From Desulfolucanica intricata (GTDB lineage Bacteria > Bacillota > Desulfotomaculia > Desulfotomaculales > Desulfofarciminaceae), in NCBI RefSeq assembly GCF_001592105.1, contig NZ_BCWE01000003.1:62001-126000 (forward strand): a stretch of DNA of 64,000 nt, read 5' to 3'. Position 1 is the first letter of the stretch. Each line of letters opens with the position of its first letter. Both the position numbers and the translations under genes were made by a program. Positions 56,102 through 64,000 of the stretch are shown piece after piece. The notes under the pieces were generated by a model that made no database searches, was not told the DNA's origin, and was given only the letters and a program-made list of their open reading frames with translations.

Positions 56102-56788
56102 TTATTTGCGTCTTCGACGAGGTTTTTTGTTTTTACCGTTATTGGACCAGGAGTCAAGAAACTTAAAACCGTGGCGGACAAGTTCAATTTTTTCTACCTG
56201 CTGGATAACCTTTAAATCATCTTCATTTTCTGCATAAATGATATTTATACTGTCACAGTTTTTGCAGTGTAATTCCAGGCGATCCGGAAAAATATCCAGT
56301 TCGATATCAGTATTACCGCACTGGCAGTATAAAAATCCCCGGTCGGCTATATCGTGCAGGCAATTAATTACTTCATACATTATTTCTGAATTATTAAAAA
56401 AATCATCTTTATTTATTTCGTTTAACAGTACCTTTAACTCCTCATCCTTTTGGGACATAATTTCTTTAACTTTTTGCACTGAACCGAAGCAACCCAATTC
56501 CATACCGGTTTCCGGGCAATACAAATAGGTTACGGCATCTTCAGACCATAAACTTCTACCGGTAACCTTGTGCATATGCATAGTTTCGCAAACCAGGCAG
56601 GAAGTTTGTAACCAAAAAACTGAACGAAAACGCTTTTTATAATTAATAATAAGTTTTGTAACTCCACAAGAACAAGTCACACGGACAGTCTCACAGCCGG
56701 AAAATTGAAAACGGGATATTTTATCATATTCTAATTTTCCACATTCAGGGCAACGCATGGCCAGCATCTTATCAGTGGCTATCAGCAT
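56102..56788 (-). CDS. Cysteine-rich protein of unknown function
   Basis: 228 residues from an ATG with GGGAGGG nine bases upstream. Five or more short Cys pairs look like zinc knuckles: MRCPECGKLEYD, VTCSCGVT, TSCLVCETMHMH, YCQCGNTD and HCKNCDSIN, ending in a basic tail (KNKKPRRRRK). No signal peptide or membrane segment is present. It sits between spo0F and fba in an otherwise well-conserved block. The composition suggests a nucleic-acid- or protein-binding zinc protein, but no family was recognised. Confidence 0.65.
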   Translation of the reverse strand: MLIATDKMLAMRCPECGKLEYDKISRFQFSGCETVRVTCSCGVTKLIINYKKRFRSVFWLQTSCLVCETMHMHKVTGRSLWSEDAVTYLYCPETGMELGCFGSVQKVKEIMSQKDEELKVLLNEINKDDFFNNSEIMYEVINCLHDIADRGFLYCQCGNTDIELDIFPDRLELHCKNCDSINIIYAENEDDLKVIQQVEKIELVRHGFKFLDSWSNNGKNKKPRRRRK

Positions 56789-56913
56789 CGCTTTTACCCT
56801 CCCATATATAAACCACAGAAAACCTGTGCATTTACTTCACTCTTACTATCATAGATATTTTTCGCTATGTATAGGGGAAATCCCTTTTTTTCCGGCTCAG
56901 CTGGTTTAACTGG

Positions 56914-57315
56914 TTATCCCATAACCTGTAAATACTTATCGACCTGCCCCTGTACCGGCATTAAGCCTTTTATTAAGCTGCGAATATCATCTATATCGAA
57001 AGGTTTATTTATGTAGTGCTTAACGCCTAACTCCCTGGCCTGCATAACAAAATCCAACTCGCTATAAGCAGTCATCATAACAACAGTAGCTTCACAAGCG
57101 ACCTTTTTTAACTCCTTTAGAGTTTCCAAGCCATTCATACCCGGCATTTTCATATCCAGTAAGATAATTTCCGGTCTTAATTGAGCTGCTTTTTTTAATG
57201 CTTCCGGGCCACTGGCTGCTAAATCAACTCGATATCCCTCGTCACAAAAAACTTCATATAGCAATCGACGAACCCCTGCTTGATCATCAACGATCATTAG
57301 TTCACAACTTCCCAT
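56914..57315 (-). CDS. spo0F: Spo0F-type response regulator
   Basis: 133 residues, a lone receiver domain. Acidic pocket MIVDDQ, phospho-acceptor Asp in IILLDMKMPGMNG, Thr in VVMMTAYSE and Lys in YINKPFD are all present. There is no output domain. It is the phosphorelay intermediate that passes phosphate to Spo0B/Spo0A in bacilli; in this group its partners may differ. The position beside fba and tal matches Bacillus spo0F. Confidence 0.9.
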   Translation of the reverse strand: MGSCELMIVDDQAGVRRLLYEVFCDEGYRVDLAASGPEALKKAAQLRPEIILLDMKMPGMNGLETLKELKKVACEATVVMMTAYSELDFVMQARELGVKHYINKPFDIDDIRSLIKGLMPVQGQVDKYLQVMG

Positions 57316-57445
57316 GAACTTTCCCTCCAGTCCTGCTCCGGCTGCTCGTTACTAAAGAAGCTACCATATTAATTTAAATAATTCGCTGAAAAGTAGCAAA
57401 TTCCTCCAGAAATTAATTTTAATATGGATTATTTAGTGAGGCCGG

Positions 57446-58117
57446 CTAAACGATAGCTATAGATAAAAGAAACAGTATTATTAAAACCGGAAAGACAGCT
57501 ATCAGTAAGACCGCAGGCATTAAAACAGTGAGCACCGCTTTCCCTGTTGATAGGGTATGAGCCTCTCTGATTCCAAAAACCAGTATAATCATACCCCACA
57601 CCATATAACCTAAACTTGCCAAACCCGTTATTCCCAGTGACAGAAAACCATTGTCTGTAAACCATCCGGTTAACAGCCCGGCTAAAATCGTTAAAAAACT
57701 CGGCAGTACTGCCAGACCGGCCACCGTTAAGACCGCTCGTCCACGTCCTGTCCCCCCTAACAGCTCCGCTGTTAATTGAAAAATACCACTAATAATAAAC
57801 CATTTTAAATAGGCTGCAATAAGTCCTAAGGTGGCCAGTAGGGGCAGCAGCACTTTTAATCCCGGTACCAGCTGTTCCCAAAACCCCCGGGGTAATTCAT
57901 AAATTAAGGTTTGAGGAATAGTATACAGCCCGGTTAATATATTGGCAGCTGCTATTAAAGTATATACAATTAACACCTGTGTTAAGGGCGGGTTTTTAAC
58001 TACCGCGGGCATAGTCTTCCGGGGCTCGAACAAAGCTCCGTAGATTAGCTCCGGCAAGTTCCATTTATCGCCGGCAGGTCCGGTCTTGAAAACCTCTCGG
58101 TCTTCCTGGTAAGACAT
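57446..58117 (-). CDS. Yip1-family membrane protein
   Basis: 223 residues from the ATG at 58117 (AAGGAG upstream). PELIYGALFEPRKTMPAV opens the Yip1 domain, followed by five to six membrane helices (for example VLIVYTLIAAANILTGL and AVLTVAGLAVLPSFLTIL). Yip1-domain proteins are membrane proteins of unclear role in bacteria. It lies 13 bases after sppA in the same direction, so the two may be co-expressed. Confidence 0.78.
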   Translation of the reverse strand: MSYQEDREVFKTGPAGDKWNLPELIYGALFEPRKTMPAVVKNPPLTQVLIVYTLIAAANILTGLYTIPQTLIYELPRGFWEQLVPGLKVLLPLLATLGLIAAYLKWFIISGIFQLTAELLGGTGRGRAVLTVAGLAVLPSFLTILAGLLTGWFTDNGFLSLGITGLASLGYMVWGMIILVFGIREAHTLSTGKAVLTVLMPAVLLIAVFPVLIILFLLSIAIV

Positions 58118-58129
58118 AGAAAACACTCC

Positions 58130-59065
58130 TTAAGGGCAAATTACCAAATTCCCGTTATTAGAGAAACTACCGGGCATTAAGGTCATTACCGGTGATATCG
58201 AAATCTTGTTAAATTGCCCCAATCCCGGGCTGCTTATGTTTAAATCCTGCCAGAAACCTTTTTTTCCCATTTCTGAAACTACAGGCTCACCTTTAATGCC
58301 CGCTAATTTTGCGGCTAATTTTACCGCGTCATAATAATTGCCAAGTTGATCTACCAGACCAAGCTGATGTGCCTGGCGTCCGGTAAAGACACGCCCGTCA
58401 GCCAGGGTCTTCACTTCTTCAAGCTCCATCTTTCTGCCCTCAGCCACCACTGCAACAAACTGGTCATAAATATCATTGACCATCGATTGAAAAATTTCCT
58501 GTTCCTGCGGCGTAATGGGACGATTGGGGGAACCCATATCTTTATGCTGGCCGCTTTTAAATACCTTTGTATTAACCCCAAGTTTATCGTACAGTCCCTG
58601 TAAGTTTTGTGTTTCCATAATCACACCGATACTTCCGGTCAAGGTAGCCGGGTTGGCTACAATACGGTCAGTTTTAGCCGCTATCCAATAAGCTCCCGAG
58701 GCTGCTGTATCCCCCATGGAGGCTACCACCTTTTTACCTGACCGGCGCAGTTTTTCCACTTCCTCTCCAATTTCCTGGGAGGCCGCAGCACTGCCGCCGG
58801 GACTGTTTAACCTGATAATTACTGCTTTGACGGAAGGATCCTTTGCCGCTTCACGTATTTGGGCCATAACATTATCTGAGCCGCTCTGCAAACCTAAAAG
58901 CCCCCCGCTTGCGCCGCCTGTGATGATTCCCTCGATATGAATCACAGCGATTTTGGCAGCATCCTCAACTCCCGATACTTTACCGGGCAGGCGCATAGCA
59001 CCGGCAAAGAAAACACCTAAAATAATTACTCCTAAAATTAAGCCGCCTATTATTTTTCTTTTCAT
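58130..59065 (-). CDS. sppA: Signal peptide peptidase SppA
   Basis: 311 residues from the ATG at 59065 (AAGGGGGTG upstream). An N-terminal membrane anchor is followed by the SppA protease fold: IIRLNSPGGSAAASQEIGEE, the Ser nucleophile in GDTAASGAYWIAA, and the general-base Lys in the KVFKSGQHKDMGSPNR region. This is the short SppA with one catalytic domain. It degrades signal peptides left in the membrane. Confidence 0.93.
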   Translation of the reverse strand: MKRKIIGGLILGVIILGVFFAGAMRLPGKVSGVEDAAKIAVIHIEGIITGGASGGLLGLQSGSDNVMAQIREAAKDPSVKAVIIRLNSPGGSAAASQEIGEEVEKLRRSGKKVVASMGDTAASGAYWIAAKTDRIVANPATLTGSIGVIMETQNLQGLYDKLGVNTKVFKSGQHKDMGSPNRPITPQEQEIFQSMVNDIYDQFVAVVAEGRKMELEEVKTLADGRVFTGRQAHQLGLVDQLGNYYDAVKLAAKLAGIKGEPVVSEMGKKGFWQDLNISSPGLGQFNKISISPVMTLMPGSFSNNGNLVICP

Positions 59066-59211
59066 AATCACACACCCCCTTGTTAGACTTTTTTTAGCAT
59101 GCTGTAATTTGCCGTGAAACATACAGAATATAAGAAAGTCACCTGTATTACCTACCTGCATTCAACTTATCCAAAAACTTTAGTAAAACATAGCTTTCTG
59201 AAGTGCAGGAA

Positions 59212-59239
59212 AAGGCTTTGGTTATAAAACCAAAGCCTT
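59212..59239 (-). terminator. Terminator of pyrG
   Basis: A perfect 12-base stem, AAGGCTTTGGTT / AACCAAAGCCTT, with an ATAA loop; on the minus strand followed by TTCC. Confidence 0.8.
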
Positions 59240-59258
59240 AATACAAGCACAAAAGCCC

Positions 59259-60923
<1,665 letters not shown>

Positions 60924-60929
60924 CTACTT

Positions 60930-60959
60930 ATTTTATATGCCGCCTCTTTACCATGTCAA
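60930..60959 (-). promoter_or_regulatory. Sigma-A promoter of pyrG
   Basis: On the minus strand TTGACA (60954-60959) precedes TATAAAAT. TAAAAT at 18 bases or TATAAA at 16 bases can be the -10. The promoter overlaps the XapX stop. Confidence 0.75.
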
Positions 60960-60962
60960 GTA

Positions 60963-61130
60963 TTAATTGCCCCACCCGAAAAAACGGACCGCTATATAAT
61001 ACCCCAAAAACAGACCGACTATCCCCATCACTCCGGCCAAAGTCGGGGGAGCCGGGATAGGCAGCTTTAAACGGGCAAAAAGCAGCCCTACGACAAGACC
61101 TGTTGCTGTCGCTCCCAATATCTCTTTCAA
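60963..61130 (-). CDS. XapX-type (DUF1427) small membrane protein
   Basis: 55 residues from a TTG at 61130, with GGGGGCGG eight bases upstream, 18 bases after the argS stop. Two hydrophobic helices (GATATGLVVGLLFARLKLP and GVMGIVGLFLGYYIAVRFF) are joined by the PIPAPPTLAG turn, the XapX-domain pattern. These are small membrane proteins of unknown function. Cotranscription with argS is likely. Confidence 0.8.
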   Translation of the reverse strand: MKEILGATATGLVVGLLFARLKLPIPAPPTLAGVMGIVGLFLGYYIAVRFFGWGN

Positions 61131-61148
61131 GATTAATTCCGCCCCCTT

Positions 61149-62834
61149 CTACATCTTTTCCGGTGCGGCTACCCCCAGTATAAACAGCGCATTCTGCAGT
61201 ACAATTTGCGTAGCTTTAACAAGCACCAACCGGGCTCCTGACAGTTCCGGATCATCTACAATCACCCGGTTACTGTTATAAAAGCTGTGCAAAAGCCCCG
61301 CCAGCTCATGAACATACCGGGCAATACGGTGAGGTGCTAAATTCTGGGCGGCTGAAGCTATTTCGTCTGAAAAATCCGCCAGCTTGCGAATTAACTCTAA
61401 TTCTGTTTCTTCTTTCAACAGAGTTAAATCAACCTGTTCTGCAGAGGGAAGTTCTCTGCCCTGCTCTTCCAACTGTCTAAAAATACTGCAAATACGGGCA
61501 TGGGCATACTGGATATAGAAAACGGGGTTTTCATTTGACTGAGATTTAGCCAGATCCAAATCAAAATCCAAGTGGCTGTCGGCACCGCGCATAATAAAGA
61601 AATAACGGGCGGCATCACGGCCAACCTCCTCAACTAATTCCTCCAGAGTAACAAACTGTCCGGTCCGCTTGGACATTCGCACAATCTCTCCACCCCGGAA
61701 TAAGCGCACCAGCTGCATCAGTATTACATCTAAATTCTCGGGATTATAGCCTACGGCAGCCACAGCCCCTTTGACCCTGTTCACATGCCCGTGATGATCT
61801 GCCCCCCAGATATTAATAACCCGCTCAAAGCCCCGGTCAAATTTGTTTTTGTGATAAGCAATATCCGCAGCAAAATAAGTGGGTATACCATTGGAGCGCA
61901 CCACTACCTCGTCTTTTTCCAAGCCGAACTCAGAAGCCTTAAACCATAAGGCACCCTCTTTTTCATAAATATAGCCTTTTTCCTGTAATAATTTAATTAC
62001 TTCATCTACCGCACCGGATTCATGCAAGGTCTGTTCAGAAAACCAGACATCATAATTTACTCCGAAATCTGCCAGATTATTACGAATAGCCCCTAATTTT
62101 TCGGCCAGAGCGTATTCCACCATGACTTTACGGCGCTCGCTTTCTTCAACCTTTAAATATTTATCCCCGTATTTTTGTATGAAACCCTGCATAGTATCAA
62201 TAATGTCTTTACCATGATAACCGTCTTCGGGCACCGGGCAATTTTGACCAAGAAGCTGTAAATAACGTGCTTCCAGGGAGCGGCCAAAATTCTCGATTTG
62301 GTTTCCGGCATCGTTAATATAAAATTCCCTGGTGACCTGGTAGCCGGCAAAGTCCAGAAGGGCTGCCAAACTGTCACCCAGGGCAGCCCCCCGGGCATTA
62401 CCCATATGCAGTAATCCGGTGGGGTTTGCACTGACAAATTCCACCTGCACTTTTTTTCCGGCTCCCAGCATTAAGCGCCCGTAGTCCGAACCTGCTATTT
62501 CAATCCTGCGCAGGGTCTCGTATACCCAGGAGGGATCTAAATAGAAGTTTATAAAACCGGGGCCGGCTATTTCCACCCGCTCTACCCAGGTATCTTCTAA
62601 ATCAAGATATTCTATGATCGTCTCCGCAATTTTACGGGGTGCCATCCGGGCAGGCTTGGCCAGCGTCATAGCCAAATTAGTGGCAAAATCCCCGTGCCCT
62701 TTCTCACGGGGCACTTCTACTACAAATTCTGGAATTTCTTCAACATTTAAAGCGCCGCTGGTGTTTGCAGCGGCAGCGGCTTTCTCCAAAACTCTGATTA
62801 ATCCGGAACGCACCTCGTCAACTATTCCGCTCAT
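61149..62834 (-). CDS. argS: Arginyl-tRNA synthetase
   Basis: 561 residues. HMGN in TGLLHMGNARGAALGDSLA is the HIGH motif of class I enzymes, and RMSKRTGQFVTLEELVEE is the KMSKS-region. The N-terminal Add1 domain and the C-terminal anticodon domain (ARYVHELAGLLHSFYNSNRV) are complete. It follows the YwiB-like gene by six bases, as in Bacillus. Confidence 0.96.
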   Translation of the reverse strand: MSGIVDEVRSGLIRVLEKAAAAANTSGALNVEEIPEFVVEVPREKGHGDFATNLAMTLAKPARMAPRKIAETIIEYLDLEDTWVERVEIAGPGFINFYLDPSWVYETLRRIEIAGSDYGRLMLGAGKKVQVEFVSANPTGLLHMGNARGAALGDSLAALLDFAGYQVTREFYINDAGNQIENFGRSLEARYLQLLGQNCPVPEDGYHGKDIIDTMQGFIQKYGDKYLKVEESERRKVMVEYALAEKLGAIRNNLADFGVNYDVWFSEQTLHESGAVDEVIKLLQEKGYIYEKEGALWFKASEFGLEKDEVVVRSNGIPTYFAADIAYHKNKFDRGFERVINIWGADHHGHVNRVKGAVAAVGYNPENLDVILMQLVRLFRGGEIVRMSKRTGQFVTLEELVEEVGRDAARYFFIMRGADSHLDFDLDLAKSQSNENPVFYIQYAHARICSIFRQLEEQGRELPSAEQVDLTLLKEETELELIRKLADFSDEIASAAQNLAPHRIARYVHELAGLLHSFYNSNRVIVDDPELSGARLVLVKATQIVLQNALFILGVAAPEKM

Positions 62835-62840
62835 TCGGGG

Positions 62841-63263
62841 TTAAACCTCCTTGACAGTGATGCTCAGTTCATTATACCCAATCTTTTGCTTGTCCAATTC
62901 CACTTCATATTCTAGATTAATACTTCCCCCAACGTCTGTCAAGTCAACCTCTACTTTCCAGGGCAAAACGCAGCTAAAAAAGCGACCATAAGGGGTAACA
63001 TAGTTTCCGTCATCGGGTATGCCTTCTTCAAAAACGTGTTTCATTTCGGCTGTACCCATCCGGTTCAGCGTAACTTTATCTTGCTCGGCCTTGACCGATG
63101 TAGTAGTGCCCTCCATACCGGATATTTCTGATTCATTATAGATAATGTAGTAACAGCGATTTTTTTGAAAATAATTACCTTTTGTAATTAACTCTATAGT
63201 TTCCTTCTCACCCCAATCATTAGTTTGTGTCCCCCTCACTGTCACCAACACCTCTTTGCGCAT
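62841..63263 (-). CDS. DUF1934 (YwiB-like) beta-barrel protein
   Basis: 140 residues from the ATG at 63263 (AAGGGG upstream); an in-frame start at 63308 lacks a site. Alternating beta strands (CYYIIYNESEISGMEGTTTS, KVTLNRMGTAEMKHVFEEG, SINLEYEVELDKQKIGYNEL) fit the calycin-like barrel of YwiB. It lies just upstream of argS, the conserved Bacillus arrangement. Its function is unknown. Confidence 0.82.
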   Translation of the reverse strand: MRKEVLVTVRGTQTNDWGEKETIELITKGNYFQKNRCYYIIYNESEISGMEGTTTSVKAEQDKVTLNRMGTAEMKHVFEEGIPDDGNYVTPYGRFFSCVLPWKVEVDLTDVGGSINLEYEVELDKQKIGYNELSITVKEV

Positions 63264-63363
63264 AGCATCAGCCCCTTCGAGGAATTTTATTTCCCAAAAT
63301 TCTACCATTTTTTTAAGATAAAAGCTACCTATTTTGTAGTATTTTATGTTTTATAACTGTAAT

Positions 63364-63390
63364 AAAAAAAACAGGATCCAAAGATCCTGT
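63364..63390 (-). terminator. Terminator of the ior operon
   Basis: ACAGGATC and GATCCTGT with a four-base loop; on the minus strand followed by seven T. It begins ten bases after the iorB stop. Confidence 0.85.
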
Positions 63391-63399
63391 CGGTTTATA

Positions 63400-63975
63400 T
63401 TATAAGTTATAGCCGGCATCAAAGGCGGCCCGGTTTACATCCAAAAAGCGGGCCGGTACCTTGGCTTCCAGCGCCTTTAACCAGATTTCTTTTTCCAAAT
63501 CCAAACGTTTTGCCAGCACACCAAGTAAGACTACGTTGGCGGCTTTTGCATTACCGCAGGCCACTGCCTCCCGCAAAGCGTCTACGACAATGGTATTTGG
63601 GCAGCGGCTTTTGACATATTCCAGAATATTTTCCGGATACTCGGCCGCTCCGATTAAAACAGGCACCGGAGCAATGGCCTGGTCATTTATAATAATGGAG
63701 CCTTCCGGTTTTAAGTAGGAGAGATAGCGCAAGCTTTCTAAACGCTCAAAAGCTAAGACAGCATCGGCAGCACCCCTGGCAACCATAGGGGAAAATACCT
63801 TTTCACCCATTCTAACCTGGGTAACCACACTACCACCACGCTGGGCCATACCGTGAATTTCAGACATTTTTACATCAAAGCCGGCCTCAAGTCCCACCTG
63901 GGCCAGAATCTTACTGGCCAAAATAGTACCCTGACCGCCTACTCCTACCAGCAGCAGATTCAGTGATTTACGCAT
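63400..63975 (-). CDS. iorB: Indolepyruvate oxidoreductase beta subunit
   Basis: 191 residues. LLVGVGGQGTILASKILAQV and the domain core (MSEIHGMAQRGGSVVTQVRM) define the gamma-type 2-oxoacid:acceptor oxidoreductase subunit, here IorB. With IorA it oxidises indolepyruvate and other aryl pyruvates using CoA and ferredoxin, typical of anaerobes degrading or recycling aromatic amino acids. GGGGGGAG lies just before the ATG. Confidence 0.93.
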   Translation of the reverse strand: MRKSLNLLLVGVGGQGTILASKILAQVGLEAGFDVKMSEIHGMAQRGGSVVTQVRMGEKVFSPMVARGAADAVLAFERLESLRYLSYLKPEGSIIINDQAIAPVPVLIGAAEYPENILEYVKSRCPNTIVVDALREAVACGNAKAANVVLLGVLAKRLDLEKEIWLKALEAKVPARFLDVNRAAFDAGYNL

Positions 63976-64000
63976 TGCTCTCCCCCCTTTGGGTCAGTGC
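63968..64000 (-). CDS. iorA: Probable end of iorA (partial)
   Basis: The frame ALTQRGESNA ends in a TAA overlapping the iorB start. IorA normally precedes IorB with such an overlap. Only ten codons are visible, so this is a context call. Confidence 0.45.
   Translation of the reverse strand, partial: ALTQRGESNA

Overview
The window looks like a chromosomal segment of a spore-forming, S-layer-bearing Firmicute of the Desulfotomaculum/Pelotomaculum kind (Peptococcaceae-like). This rests on the sporulation genes spoIID, spoIIQ, spoIIID and spo0F, two SLH-domain proteins, an indolepyruvate oxidoreductase gene, and a gene order that is largely the Bacillus subtilis order: mbl-spoIIID-spoIIQ-spoIID-murA-atp-wecB ... 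glyA-rpiB-ywlE-mntP-tsaC ... prmC-prfA-rpmE-rho-tal-fba-spo0F-pyrG, then argS. Most housekeeping genes are on the minus strand. The genus is an inference from content, not a search result.

Positions 1-8300 are accessory DNA. On the minus strand lies a decaying prophage replication module: a family A DNA polymerase running off the edge, an Enc34-type ssDNA-binding protein, a broken DUF2800 nuclease gene, two small genes and a sigma-70-like regulator. Facing it on the plus strand, behind a consensus sigma-A promoter, is a three-gene operon read here as an ABC-3C conflict (probable anti-phage) system: a large unknown protein, a middle component and a Rad50-like ATPase with a CPFC zinc hook. A small XRE regulator follows. 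Two IS66 transposase 3' ends, pointing outward around a 60-bp palindrome, close the region.

Positions 8300-28600 hold the main S-layer protein gene, mbl, spoIIID, a second SLH protein inserted inside the sporulation cluster, spoIIQ, spoIID, murA, the full F1Fo ATP synthase operon (atpZ-I-B-E-F-H-A-G-D-C), UDP-GlcNAc 2-epimerase, a MazG-like protein and dCMP deaminase.

Positions 28900-32500 carry a four-gene plus-strand cassette: a double KaiC-like ATPase, a RAD55-like ATPase, a V4R ligand-binding-domain protein and a winged-helix protein. The genes overlap and end at one terminator. It looks like an archaeal-style signalling module with no function assigned here.

Positions 32500-49900 hold glyA, rpiB, a YwlE-type phosphatase, mntP, tsaC, a zur-znuACB zinc operon, a divergent Ni/Co exporter, and a pabABC folate operon. 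The folate operon has a strong promoter and a leader with regularly spaced GAG/UAG triplets and a terminator, which looks like a TRAP-regulated leader. Then come a coiled-coil protein made of ten 14-residue repeats, a secreted protein with a copper amine oxidase-type domain, an Fe-S flavoprotein, a two-helix K+ channel, prmC, prfA and rpmE.

Positions 50000-64000 contain a radical SAM protein, a LysM/M23 peptidase, rho, a DUF2062 protein, a transaldolase whose only plausible start is AUA, fructose-bisphosphate aldolase, a cysteine-rich unknown protein, spo0F, a Yip1 protein, sppA, pyrG, a small XapX-type membrane protein, argS, a YwiB-like protein and iorB. The end of iorA is probably at the edge.
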